From the NCBI GenBank assembly GCA_030704615.1, contig CM060732.1, positions 83,167,171-83,210,691 of the forward strand: a stretch of DNA of 43,521 nt, given 5' to 3'. The notes under the pieces are model-generated. The model saw only the letters and a list, made by a program, of their open reading frames with translations, made no database searches and had not been told where the DNA came from. A program made the position numbers and the translations under genes. This DNA comes from Takakia lepidozioides (lineage: Eukaryota; Streptophyta; Takakiopsida; Takakiales; Takakiaceae). Positions 10,795 to 24,400 of this stretch are shown here, piece after piece; the first letter of the stretch is position 1, and the number at the start of each line of letters is the position of its first letter.

Positions 10795-11752
10795 TCGTAA
10801 AGACCCGGCCAGGATTAGAGAGGATGGCATCTTATGGGGCGGGATTTTTCCGCCAGGCGAGGATGGCACCTTACCTTATGTTGCGTAAAGTTCCTCCTCT
10901 CGTGGAGAGGAAGAACCTTACGACGCGTGAGGTTCTTGCTCTTGTGAGCCCTCCGATCAAGAGAATCGCAACCATCAAAATGCGAAGTCCGGGTGGGGCC
11001 TTCGGCCGGGGGCTCGGGGCCTAATAAGGCACGAGGCGGTCCCCTCATTTTAGGACCTCACCCTACACGTAGAAAACCACAAGGAAGCATACCCGCTTCG
11101 TTCGTAAAGACCCGGCCAGGATTTCTTAGTTAGAGAGGATGGCATCTTACGGGGCGGGATTTTTAGGATGGCACCTTATGTATAGTGGAGGGCATTACAC
11201 TGCATAAAGCACATGCAACAAAAAGGTACGGCGTGCCCAAGCCTCGCTGCCCAATGCATTAGAGGGGAGTGTAATGCCCGCCCGGCCAAGCGATGAATTC
11301 TGGTTTTTGATGGCAGGATAAATACAAAGATAAAAGATAAAGATTCTTTAACGTCCAGTGAATTTACAGAGCCTACTGCTCAACACACAGGCCATCGAGG
11401 GCCCAATGGACAGTCTGAAGGCACATGTTGAAGGATTGAACCCAGGATCACCTAGGTTATGCACAGGCAAGGCACAAACACCCAACCACTGGGCTACCTG
11501 CTCAAGAGAAAAAATGCAAGTGCTTTATGTCGCGTAAAGTTCCTCCTCTCGTGGAGAGGAAGCACCTTACGACGCGTGAGGTTCTTGCTCTTGTGAGCCC
11601 TCCGATCAAGAGAATCGCAACCATCAAAATGAGAAATCCGGGTGGGGCCTTCGGCCGGGGGCTGGGGCCTAATAAGGCACGAGGCGGTCCCCTCATTTTA
11701 GGACCTCACCCTACACGTAGAAAACCACAAGGAAGCATACCCGCTTCGTTCG
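10795..11752. repeat. Two-copy tandem repeat (~307-bp unit), second copy interrupted
   Basis: Unit 1 is 10795-11101. Unit 2 starts at 11102 (same TCGTAAAGACCCGGCC start) and ends near 11752. The shared tail, about 229 bp at 10876-11104 and 11525-11752, is nearly identical, with GTGGGGCCTTCGGCCGGGG and TAATAAGGCACGAGGCGG in both copies. Unit 2 is split at 11181-11524 by an insertion flanked by TTATG. The unit is GC-rich compared with its surroundings and matches no element I recognise. Confidence 0.85.
11181..11524 (-). mobile_element. tRNA-derived SINE inserted in the tandem repeat
   Basis: On the minus strand the head carries RNA polymerase III promoter boxes: box A TAGCCCAGTGGTTGG (complement of 11482-11496) and box B GGGTTCAATCC (complement of 11433-11443), about 53 bp apart start to start. 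This is the spacing of a tRNA-like head. The insertion interrupts an otherwise continuous repeat unit and is flanked by TTATG at 11176-11180 and 11525-11529, so its limits are well defined (344 bp). An internal AT-rich stretch (near 11315-11345) separates the head from the distal part, which contains a 12-bp inverted repeat. It could be two elements rather than one. Confidence 0.72.
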
Positions 11753-12404
11753 GCTCCAAGGGCGGGACAAAGCGTGTCAGAAGGTTATCCAACGCGTCAT
11801 CCGGTCAAGGGATTGAAGTTTGTCGCCCAACATTTGATGCACTAACTGGTGGGTTGGGTTCCTCGCAATCCGGTGGTGGGGTACTTCTGGTTACTGCTGA
11901 AAACAAGATGTACCAAATCAAGACCAGTGGGGTGGAAAAATAATCGGGAATGACACAGTGAAGGCACCTGGAAACTAAACCCTTCCCGGGTAGGTAGATC
12001 ACTGGCGCTTGTTGCATTCTGTACATCTTGCTGGCCATCCTCGCTCTCCGCTGCGAATTTTTGGGTTGTCATCGCCAGTTCTCTTCTAGTGCAGAACGTT
12101 GACTCATGAGGCTGTGTGCTTTTCGTCTTGCTCAATTTGGTTTTGTATCCCATATGCCCATGTTGCTTGCTTACAGACCGTCCGCAAGAAGTTTTGTGAT
12201 GGCAGGCTGTGTGAGGGGTCCCGTTACATGATTGTATTGGGAAAGCTCTTGCATTTCCAAGACAATACACACGTTCAATACTGCAGGGAGAACGCTAACG
12301 GAAGGGAGAGAGGGAGTGCGATGTAAGAGTGTCCCTGACCGGCCCAACCTTGCCATCTCCTTGCAATCAAGGCTCATTTTTCAAGTGACCTCTGCGGAAG
12401 AGAT
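11753..12404. other. Region upstream of the TPR gene
   Basis: Probable promoter and 5' UTR. An acceptor-like TTGCTTACAG precedes 12181 and opens about 49 codons, but these do not match any family I know. The frame of the TPR gene has a stop at 12336-12338, so the first usable ATG is at 12405. I see no clear TATA box. Confidence 0.35.
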
Positions 12405-15400
12405 ATGGAGAGAGACATGCGGTCAATCAACGCTCGGAGACAGGAGCTGCTGCAGTCAGGGCTGACTTTGGGACCCACAAATTCGACTCCGCCTGTCAGT
12501 GTAAAGAGAGAGGATCGGTCTTCAGAAGGATTTACATTGGGTAATTCCTCTCTGAAATCTAGGCTGTCGGACGTGAATCACGGAGGTTATGGGGACAAAG
12601 GAGACATTGGACTGAAGGTCAATGCTGCTGTCAGGGGGGAAATGGAATCCATTCCAGCCCTGGAATCCGGTGTGCGGACCACCCCTGGCCTTCATTTCGA
12701 TACCAGGTAGGAGTTAACCTTTTGACTTCATTTACTTGTGGGTAAGAGCATCAGAAACTTTTCCCATGTGTTCATGGATCTCATCTAGATTTCATCACAA
12801 TTATGATACCAGGTTGGACTCTCAGATCGGCTGCACGGAATTATTTGAATCGGGCTCTATATATGTGGCCGAATTACTTTGGATTCTTGTCACAAATCCC
12901 TTGGATAATCATGTGAGGAATGCACCAATTAGAGGTGCTCTCTGTGAGCTTGCATCATCTATTTAGCATGCCAAATACTGAGATTTCTCATTTGTCAAAG
13001 ACCTATTTCTCAAGTTTTAGGTTCTTCCTCTTATAGCGCCTAGCCTAATGTATCCGCACTCCAGATACCTGCCAATCACTGGAATGGCACTCTCTGTTGC
13101 ATGTTTACACCCTCGGTCTTTGCCCCACATTCCATATTTAGACTGGCTTTGATGTGACTGCAAGCTTTATAATTTGACTCTGCCACAACACTGAGCAGGT
13201 AGTTTCTCTTTGATCCCAGTTGTCAGCTGGTGCACATCTATATCATGGTGCAAGTTATTTACTTTGGCATCAATTTGAAGATTTGGTCATTTCTTCAGGG
13301 AAGAGTTGATCACACTCAGTGCTAGCCAACTTGATTCTTCCTAAGATATCACTAAAGAGGGTTTAGCTGTCTCTGGTCCTTCCTCCCCTTCCTTCCTCCC
13401 TCTTTGGCCCCTTCCTGATCGATGCTGACCTGGCTTACTGGTGGAGGAAATTGCTCAATGTCTTTGATAAGGACCCTAAAATAATCCTAATACGGTAGGT
13501 AGCCCTAAACATTTGTGGGAAAGACAGCCGCTTTTCAAATGTGCACAGGGCAGAGGTGTGCCTTTTTACTTTTCTATGTGGATAGAGTGCATGCCATGAC
13601 CTTGCAAGGTGGGACCATATACCCCATAAGCTGTTGGGGCTGGCTAACACTTTCAGGGGTTTCAGCTGATGGGTTGGCCTCCTTCAGGGGAGATGCAGTG
13701 AGGTCAACTCCAACCGTGACTCCAATGTTGGGTGATTCCAAGTCTTTGGCTTTACCTCAGAGTCTCCTTCATTTCAGACAGGGCACCCAAGTGCAGCAGC
13801 GGTTGAGTAATTCAAATGGGTCAATGTTGACCTTTTCAACAAATAGCAATATAACAGATGGTTCTCCGAGGGGGATGACAACAAAGGAAGCAAGCCCCAC
13901 CAGCTCACCTGGTCAGATGAGAAAACCGATGCCACCAGGTAATGCTGGGCAGCAGAATCTGAAGCCCACTACTGCCCCACGGCAGACACCACCCCAAGAG
14001 GGAGAGATTAGCAAGGGGCAAGGGGTTGTCCTGGTTCAAGGCAGCCCTCAACACCAAGCTCTTCAGCAGCAGGCCCTCCACCAACAGGTCATTACCCTTG
14101 TCACCCCTTAAACTCCCTCTCTCCCTCTCCAAACTGGGTGCGGGGTCTATGGCCACAAGGCTACAGCAAAGAAAGTCTTATGAGTACATTCTCTCTCTCT
14201 CCCTCCCTCCATTTTCTGATACATTGTCCGGGGTATTCTCCCCAGAGAGTGACCCTCTTCAGGAACATCAAGAACATGGTTCCTGCACCTCTGTTCACCA
14301 ACTTTCAAAATCTTCGAGGCTGAGCCTAAAGCCCTGGCCCTGTTGGGGTCTAGCACGCAGCAGATTGATGGTTGTGCTCAGCTCTTATGGGAGAAATTAC
14401 AACTAGCAGTTAAAGAGGCACCACTCCAGAGTGACAGGCAGAAGCCTCCACAAACTCCCCAGGCATTTCGTTTCTGTGTAAAAGCAGGGCTATAAAACTA
14501 AAATCAATAACCCTGCAACCGGGTTTTCGAGTTCGCATGCGGACAAGTGCCTTTGCGAGCACCTCAAGGACAGTTGCGGGAAATGAGTTTATACCTGCAG
14601 CTGAGTTGCAGGGATAAGCTAAACCGAACCCCACAAAAGGCTCCGGGAGGGTTAGTTTCCCGCGGGGTCAATGGACTTAAGGCTATGGCAAGCCAACATT
14701 TGCAGGAATGGCACTCTCTCACACACTCTCTCTCTGGAGTCTATGGCCACAAGGCAATGGCATACAATGTCTCATGAGTACATTCGCTATCTCTGTCCCT
14801 GTCTCTGTCTCCATCTCCAATGGTGGTCAAAGCTGGCAGGAAAAAGATATGAATTCTTTCTAATTATTTGGTGTTGGGGGATTGATTCAGCAGTGTATAG
14901 ATCTTAGCATCCTGCCCTTAAGGCTATGATGTCACGCACTTTTAAAACCTGTAGTATTTTCAGGGGGTAATTTTTCCCACATTGATTTCGAGGAGAGATC
15001 TAAAAACAGATCTATAAGAGATCTATAAAAGTTGAGGTGGTTGGAAGTCTGGGTTGGATTTTGTCATGAACTCGATGCAATGTTAAGGGCTTTTCGCGGG
15101 GCAAATTGAAAAGCCATAATCAGCTTAGTTTATGATGGTAAGTCCTACTACTGGAGTGTGTCCTCAATGAAGGCACTCCCCCGCCTGCTGCTATCCTCTC
15201 CTGCCCTCTCACCCTCTGCCTTTTGTGCTCAGTCAAAACTGGGAAGTCTAGAGCCAAACAGCTATGACGAGCAAAGTCTTGGAGGACATTACTGCTTCCC
15301 CACCCCCCCTTTCTTAGACAATGTGTGACTCACATTGTCACATGTGGCAAAAGTTGAGCTACAGCAGCAGCAGTGCTGGATTCTACTTTGGCCTCTCTTT

Positions 15401-18400
15401 AAGCTCACTTCTCAGACACTTGTTGTCGGTGGCCGCGCCTGAGCTCTATGGCAACTCTTGGATGAGTCTCATGTACTCTTTGCTCCACAGGCCGCTCTGG
15501 GAGGGTTAGCACCCCATGGGACTAGCCCTTTAGAGCATCTCATTGGGAACAGTCAATGATCTCTCTCTCTTCTAGACTAGCGTGGCTGCAGTGTCCCATA
15601 TCCATTGCAGAAGTGCTGGAATCAACATGTGTTTTCTGGCATGATCTCTATACCAGCTTGTACATCAAACACTCAATCCTCTGCAACCAGATCTCAGTGG
15701 CTGTTGCATGAGTCTATGGTAATGTAGATTAAGTCCCATATACCCTGGTGGCTGGAAGCCCCACAACTGGCTCTAGGAGGGTTATTATGCCTTTGGGTGT
15801 GTCATTTCTCCAGGAATGGTCAATGAGTAGATCTCTAGACAGTGTGATATTCACCTGTCTCACATCTGCTGCCAGATTGAGTGCTAGAGCACAGTGCTGG
15901 AACCGCTGGTGAAGATTCACCAGCGACTTAATAAGATGAGCAATGCATTCTTACATGTTAAATTGTAGCTGGACTGGAAATCCAACTCTTCTCTTTTGAG
16001 AAAAATTGAAAAACCAAGGCACTTCACATTGACATTGGCACTTGGCCCCCAACAGACGCTTCATCAAGCAGCATTGCACCAGCGCCCTCCCCAGCAGCAG
16101 GCAGCCTTCCAAGCAGGTCATTTCAAGGGGGGTCCCTCACCTCCACAACTGTCTCAGACGCAGCACATGGGGTTGTCTCAACTTCATCCTCAGCGAAACG
16201 TGCCCCCACAAAGTCAAGCCATGAAGCTGGAGCCCATGGAAATTGAACGCATGCCGCCATCAGGCCGAATGTGTCCATTCAATTGGGCATCTCCAGATCA
16301 AGCCTCAATATTGGATCAAGGGTCTTTATTAGACCCGGCTTCTCCCTTGGAGAGAGGTCTGCCTCATAAAGAGACAGTAGAGGCTGCAGACAGGGACCAG
16401 GGAAAAGGACCAAATCAAGAAGCGAGCAAAGTGTCAGTTTCACCAGGGGAGTCCAGGGATTCTGGGAGCCGGTTAGGGAGGGGTTTGCAAGAGGGAGGGG
16501 GAAGAGAAGGTGGTGGTGGATACTCAACAGGCCATTCTGGCGGCCGCTCATCAAGAGAGGGGGTGTTTGCTGATCTTAACGCGGAACCTCCGCCTAGTGA
16601 TGGAGAAGAGGACGGTGTGCCTGCAAGCGATGGATTGCCTCCCATTGCTCAACCGGAGTCCAGCAGGTGCACTTTGCATCCTACTTAACCATCTGGACAA
16701 AATCTCTGTGAGTGAAGGAGGGAGACAAGGAGAAGGAGAGGGAGGGATAGGGTGACGTACCCTGTTCACGTCGTTTGATGTGTGATAGAGACAGTCTGTG
16801 TTGTTGAGCAGAAAGGTGGGGCAGACGAGAGGAAGAGTAAAAACAGAAAAGGAGGGCATTCACTGTCTTTGTAAGCTCACACTCCTGAGATTTAGTTCTA
16901 GCCTTAACAGTACTTCTCCAAACGTTATCATTCACAGCTTCTAATTGTTCACAAATCAATCTAGCACCCTGCCAAGGATGGAGGGAAAGAGAACATTCAG
17001 CGGAGGTAGCGTGTGGCCATAGACTTGTCTGTGGTGAACCTGCAGGGGAAGACAAAATAAGTGAGGACGAATAATACTTGGGAAGTAAGAGCTTGGGCCC
17101 TGACTTAATGAGCAAGCCTTAATATGCTGGTGACCCAGATGTTGATGAATTCCTCATGGTGCAGGACCACACCTGATGACAAGAAGAAGCGCAAGAAAGT
17201 AGTGAAGGAGCCAAAGTGTGTGAAGGAAGGAGATGAAGAAACCAAAAAGGCAGGGAAGCCCACAAAGTCACGGTCAAAGCCTAAAGGAGAACTGGTCACT
17301 GATGCAGGGTTGGACATCGACTCCGATGCACACCTTGTTGGTCTCCCTACGACCCGTGAGGAAAAGATCAAAAGCTTGAAAGAAGTATGTCTGGCTAACA
17401 GCTCTGGGGCCAAATGTGTGTTATTTGGCTTTTGGGTGTCGGTAGTCAGTGTGCCGCCAGCCTGAGGGAGAAATGAAATGAAATGGTGCTTGAGGGAGAG
17501 AAAGAGCAAGGGAGAGATAGAGAGAGAAAAAAGTTTGGCATTATTCAAGAAAAAGCACGTTCTCAGGGTTGCCACAGACTCCGCTGATAGCTGTAGTTAT
17601 GACATTTGTTTAATATCTCTCTATATTTTTGTACATTTTCTAAGGATACCTGCTTTGACAAACATGTTTGTGAACCTCATTCTAGTATATTCTCTACACA
17701 ACAACCGGGGTTATATGTGTGTCTAAACTTTGTTTGCCATTGCATTCCATTTCAGGGTCTCATACATGTCTCCCGAAAGCTCCCAAAGAATGCTCATGCA
17801 CATTTTGCACTGGGTCTGATGTATCAGCGGCTTGGGCAGCCTCTTAAGGTTCGTGAGTTCTTGGCTGGTCATGAAGATTTTGGGTAGGAGGTGTCTCAAT
17901 TTGTCTGTATGTTTAAATTACCCATTCTTGAAAAAACATTAACATGCTTTCTGAATTGAAAGGGTACTTCTTTCTTTATGTCCGAAAGAACACCAATCAT
18001 AGCCATTTTTGTTGATGCTTACAGGCAGCAACAGCATTTGAGAAAGCAATAGAGATACTAAAGCAAGCAGAGGAGGAGACTGGGCACAGTAGAACACGAT
18101 TGCTGGCTCTCGTGCAGAACCACCGCACCCAGGTTTGTGCCAATCTGCAGTATTATTCCTTAATAAGAGAACCACATGATACTTCCCAATCACAGATTCA
18201 TACAGCAAGCTTTACTACACAAATTCATGGAAGACAACTGTAGACATCAAGCTGGCACATAACCCTAGATACAGCGATGTGCACAAGGACATTCTCCGGT
18301 TTTGTCTACATGAATGTCCAGGATACAACTACCTTTGTAGTAGTCCTTTGTGTAGCACTTGTTATCCACTATAAAGACCCAACCACATTCCTGGCCACCT

Positions 18401-21400
18401 TTGTGTAAAACATTTATCAGTAACACACCTGCTGACCTTCTTATCCAAATAGACTGAACTGCAGTTCCTCAATGTCCTGTATGAAAATTATAATTTTAGT
18501 TTACTTGTTAGTTACCCTTTTGTACAGGAAACTGCCGCGTTGCCTGTAGCAGCTGGTGGTAACCGACAGGTACCAAGGTCTAATGTTAGGAACAGCTTGA
18601 TTGTAACATTATTTACCCTGTACAAACCAGCATAGTCCTGAATGCTTGCTGCACAAACCTGCAAGTGTGGATACTTTTGCACGGACATTGCACTTGTCAA
18701 GAATAGTTGAGTACTTAGGACTTTGTGACTATTCAAAGATTCCTGATGCTTCTCATTCCCAGCACTTGGTTTAGACTTTAGATGCCAGTTTAGTCCTTAA
18801 ATGATTACAGCACAACCTCATAAATCCCGATTTTTGCTAACTGTTGGTGTCTGGGAGATTGGTCAACATCTCTTAACAGTATTGCTTCAGCAAGTTGACA
18901 TTGAAAGTGGGTGTACTCTAAGCCCTTCAGGTATCTGCTACTTTTAAGCCACGTCATTCACCTTCCAGACTGCTAATATGGACCACTTTAGCAAGGACTC
19001 AGTTTAGGGCACCTTCGCGTATATGCTCTGATGAGGAACAACACGAAAAAATGCATGGCCTCTGATGAGATGCATTGTATAGGATCGGTGTAGAGCTTGG
19101 CATCCTCCTTGGCCAACTTCATGGAGTCTTTGGTTTGCTGCAATGATGCCTTCTTGCCCTGTGGCTGATGGGGAGGATTGCTACAGAAGGGTTATTTACT
19201 GAGAGTATACTCACATGTGGGGTTCTGTCAGGCAAATCAGCAGGAACTCATGGTCCTTCCAAAACTGCCTTCAGATAGTCGAGTCATTTTGGGGCTGACA
19301 GGTGTTTGTTAGGTGGGCCAGTGTTTGTTGCAGGGGAGTATTGGGGTCCAAGTGGGAATTGGTAAGGAGTTCCAGAAAGAGGAGGTTGACAGTGTGGTTA
19401 GCAAGCTGCAAGAGATGACCCACACAGCTGGTGGGCAGGCCTCCATTTGGAACACCCTGGGTCTTTTACTCCTACGCACTGGCCGGATCCAGGTCCTTGC
19501 TTCTATCGGCTTTTTCATCTTACAAGGAGAGTGGGTGCCTGGGTCTAGGGTTACAATGGTACAGCAAGCATGGGATCTGATATGTCCATCACTGCATCTC
19601 TTTCTATTTTCTTTGTGAGCAGTTTGAATTATCTCTGGCCACATGGACAGAGTAAGCACATGCATTTCCCTTTCTCCTGTCCCTCTAAATGTGCACACTC
19701 ACAACTCTCTTCTGGTAGAGTCGAGCTTTCTTGAGCCAATCTGGAAAGTGACAACCAACTTTTCTTTTGAAGTTTAACTCACACTGCTGCAGTCAGCCTT
19801 CTGCAACTATAGAAGCCCCAGGCCCCTTCCTCCCTTGCTCCTTCCCTGCCTCTTTTGCCCCACTTAAACAGGGTGTGGTGTCTATGGCCACCACGTACTA
19901 CAAGCAACTTATAATGAGTACATCATCTCCCCTTACAAAAACAGTAAGAGCTGACAGAAAACTTGCATAATCAGCCTTTACAAAAAGGGTAGGTGATAAT
20001 TTGAGGACAATATTGTTGCATGTGGAGTAATGCTGAGCTCCACAGAGTCTTTTAGTTTGACACTATTGCTCCTTATCTCAGGCTGTTTAAGATCAAAAAG
20101 CTGATAAGACGTTCCATTCCTTCTGTATTGATACATGTTAAGGTTCTTGTTGTAAGAAATCACAGAATGTGCAGAACATTTGCAGTTCCTTTGTGTAAAC
20201 TTGTAGCTTGTTTCTGTCCAGTATGCTCGTTCTGTTTTGTAAGTCAATTTAGTACTGTCAGATGTGGCCATCCCAAAATTCCACAAGAAGCTGCTGTGTT
20301 TACATTTGGCTTGGTGGGGAAGGAACAGAGTGCAATTGCTGTCTTGACATCACTGTTGGAAGTTGTACCCAAGTATTTGGATGCTCTTGCCAATCTTGGT
20401 GTTGCCTACTTGCACAGGTCTGTCTTCCTCTCTTTCTCTGCCAGAACAGTGATGTTCAGTGCCCACCAGTAACATGGGTTGCTTTTGTGGCACGGTAGAG
20501 GGCTAAAGGAGTAGCGCTGGAATTCACTTGATACTTTCTAGCAAGATACCAATGCCAGCCCTTGGATTCCCTCAAAATATCAGCTAACAGGATTGTTGTC
20601 AGTTGTACTCAAGAGCTATGACCATATTGGGCTGTGTCTCATATATCCTGGTGAGCCTCAAGCCCACACCAGGTGGTTCATATCCTTCAGGGACTAGTGT
20701 GCAAGGTCACCTTCATAACCAGTGTTTGTAGGATGTGATGGTGTACATCATCTCTTTCTCTCTGTCTAGTACGCCACAAGGCTATGGCGAATGAGTATTC
20801 TGTGTGTAATCTATCTGACAGCAGTACAACAGCAGTGCTGGATGATCATTATGCCTTCGGTTGTGATCACAATGTGAATCTCAAGTCAACAGTGACTGGC
20901 TGTGTTGCTTCATTCCTATAGCATCTACAAGCTGGGTGCAAAACATTGGTGGGATAACCAACTCCAGGGGTGTGGGGGGGACGAGAACTAGGAGTGGAAG
21001 GGTACATTAGAGCACATGTTCACAACCAAATCTTCATAACCATGTTCACAAGTATTTCTCTCTTTGTCCCTGTTGAGGTTATATAAAGTTTCTTTGTCTT
21101 TCTTCTTCCTCTATTTGCGATGTTACTAGCAAACATATTCATTCTATTCTCGTAAGAAAAACGATTTGGAGCAATGTACTGACAGGAAGACATTTGGGAG
21201 GTTGTCGATGTACAGTGGTGAATTGGCGCGGGCGGCACGCTGTTTGCAGGCAGTTCTGGAGAAGGATCGCAACCATCCTGGCACACTCGTCAACTATGGT
21301 GCCCTGCTTGTTCGCCAATATGGATCCTCTTTTGCAGGTACCTGTTTTCTCTTATCTTTTCTGTATCTGTACGGCAATGTGTGTAGAGAGGGAAGTTTGG

Positions 21401-24400
21401 CAAAATGGTCATTCATTGTCAAGAACAGGGATGTACTCATCAGACCTATTGACCCCAGAATTCAGACACAAGGAGGGCCACAGCTTTCAGTGTTGTCTTG
21501 GGGTTCTTGAACTGAGTGAATAGGTTTAGTTCAGTATGCCAGAAAGGGCCTTCTGCTGAACAGAGGACCAGTTACAATGCATCATAAGTTGTTGATTATC
21601 ATCACTATCATGTGGATTCCTTTTTCCCTTTTTTCGAGCTCGGTTAATGTACAGGTAGGGTACTCTTTTTTTTCCACATCAGCCCATTACCCAACTTGGG
21701 AGTGCCTCTTGGTAGTCCTTAAGCCCCACTGTATCATTGAAGGCTGAGAAAGTCTCCTTTCCTGAAGAGGTTAACAATGATGCGCTCCTCCTTGTAGGAA
21801 GAGATCACTAAGGGAATGCATCTTGAAATCTCCTAATTAGTTGCCAGCTAGATAGAAGTCTTACGCAGTCTTGCTTTTATCTCATTATAAGCCTTGTCAG
21901 TCAGGAAGTGAGTTCACTTTTCCTGGCAATGTGTAGTTATCGCAGAAATAGGTGAGGAACTCCTTAAAGCCCTCATTCACGTAGAGAATGTAAGGAAGGA
22001 GGCTCAGGGACAGTAGCGAATATATTGAAAGTACAACAGAGCTAGAGGAAGAAAGAAACTCTATAATGTTGACAAGAACACAAAACAAATCAAAAAGTTA
22101 TGACTAGAAATAATGACTTCAACCCCTACATAGATGGGTCCTTGCAAAGATAATCTGCAAACTATTTCTACTCTTCAAACCAAAATGCATCTGCCAGCTT
22201 CTGGAGGACAGCATTACCTCTCCCTGATCTGATTATATGTGGGACATGAGGTGCTCTGTCTCCGCTTCTACATGGTGCAGACTGGATTTGCACGGGGTAC
22301 TACTGGAATAGTTCATTTGTTATCGTTAAAGTTGATGTTGTAGTTATGGGGGCTTCTCGGTTAGCAGTGCCCCCTAATCACATGTAGGACAGTAGAATGA
22401 GAGAGGCCTCCATCACGACAAGGATCTATACCACCATTCTTTGAGATAAACTGTTCAAGTGCACCAACGTAGATCCCAAAGGCTGGGGTAGAGTGGGCAG
22501 CCTTGTAAGAGACATAAGACAACATGTAGATTGTAGAAAAACCATTTACATTTTAACTCGGTAAAAATATTTGCTTTGTTATAATTTACAAACCCAAACC
22601 CCAGGTAACAGAGTGTTGATGAGTAAAAACGTTTGATCACGTAACCCTACTCACATCAAACCTAGTGCCCAGCGTGTTTGGCTTGTAGGAGGCCGAGAGA
22701 TTCATCTCAACAGATGCTAAGCATTAATGCATAGGCCCTGCAGTATAAGGCCCTTTCTAGTTGGGTGTTAATCACTGCCACAGTTTCTGGGACAGCGTTC
22801 ATTTCCTTTTCAGCCAGCATTCGGCTTTCCTGGACTGGTATTGATATTGTAGCAGCAGTGTCTTCATGACTTGCAATCACCATTTTCTGGTAGTAGTCCC
22901 ATACTGATCTTTTTTTTTTCGAAAAGGAGTTGGTGCTGGTGGAGGTCGGGATGCATATGCCACACAGCTGGCCGCAGCCGCTGTAGCACAGCGATGCTTA
23001 GAAGCTGCATTGAAGGAGGATGCAAGTGCAGGGCATGTGTGGGCTAATCTAGCAGCTGCCTTCTCTGTTTCTGGGAACCTTGGCAATGCCAGTTGCTGCT
23101 TAGAGCAAGTAAGCTCTTATCCTGTCTTTCTGCTTCATTTTTCTGTGGTGGGGCATGATTTTGTGAAGGGTTATGTTTCGGAGGGCCTACAACTATAATA
23201 ATATAACCACCAAAATTTGTCCAGCCATCACTTCATTCTCCTCACTTTCTTGACAAGTCCGAAATGTTCAGCATTGGGGTGGATCAGGTAGGAGTGGGGA
23301 AAGAGGAGGGTGGGTATTGATTTAGGATGCAGTAGTGTTCTTCAAAATTATCTAGGCAGCACAAATTTTGAAGATGCTGGTGTTAAACACATTCTCTTCC
23401 AAGGAGATTCAGACAGACAGACAGACAGATTGCTTGTACAATCATTTTGGGCTTAGAGTTGGTCACCTAAATGGATGTTATTCCTTGCTCGTAAAGCTGA
23501 AGCTGTTTTATGACAATATGTTGGTCGTGTAGGCAACCAAATTGGAGCCTTCTCGAATGTCAACGCGATATGCAGTGGCATCACATCGTGTCAGGGATGC
23601 GGAGCAGTCTGAGCATCCTGTTGAACAGCTATCGTGGGCAGCCAATGAGATGGCCTCAATCTTGAGGGAGGGAGACCCAGCAACTGTTCAACCACGGCTT
23701 GCGTGGGCAGGGTTGGCTATGGTGAATCGTGCTCAGCATGAGTCAGCCACTTCCTTTGAAGGAGGGGGTGCGGATTTGAAAGAAGTTGAAGACCGAGCAG
23801 TTCACACCCTACAGCAGGTGAGCCACTACGTCATCTTCAAATCTCTATTCTCTAATACTTATTAGATATAAATAAACCTTCATATCAGTCTTGAACTTTT
23901 CTTGTGGGGTATGTTACATCTGCTGTTGCAGAGTTTTGGTGTTGTGGGACTGCATGATTTGGGAAGAAGATGACCAGTAACAAAGTTACCTGTCACTTGA
24001 AGGTTTTGAGGAACAAGAAGCGCTGTGGAGGAAGCTTGACCTGAGTGCTCCAGCAGTGTCCGAGTTCCTCCCCTTTTTGGCTGCAAGGATGTGATAGCTT
24101 TTGTATGAAGCATATGGAAAACATTTAGATCGGATACTTGGTTAAGATGCAATCTCAGTGTTGCTTTCAATTTGCAAAAACTGATCCATAATATGTATAG
24201 ATACAAAGATATACACATGCACCCACATGAAGAAGAAATACTCAATTCCACAAACATGTGAAACTCAACAGCATTTTATCCGTGATTGCAGGCTATAATG
24301 GAGGATCCGGAGGATGCAGTGCAATGGCAACAATTAGGGTTACACACTCTGTGTACTCTGCAGTTTGGATTGGCCCAAAGCTATCTCAAGACTGCCATTG

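Noticed and set aside
13657-13687. Earlier acceptor for TPR exon 2
   Set aside because: It would join out of phase and hit a TGA within a few codons; the acceptor before 13688 keeps phase.
16279-17115. Several minus-strand ORFs over the TPR gene
   Set aside because: They are shadows of Gln/Ser-rich coding sequence and of CT-rich intron; no domain is visible.
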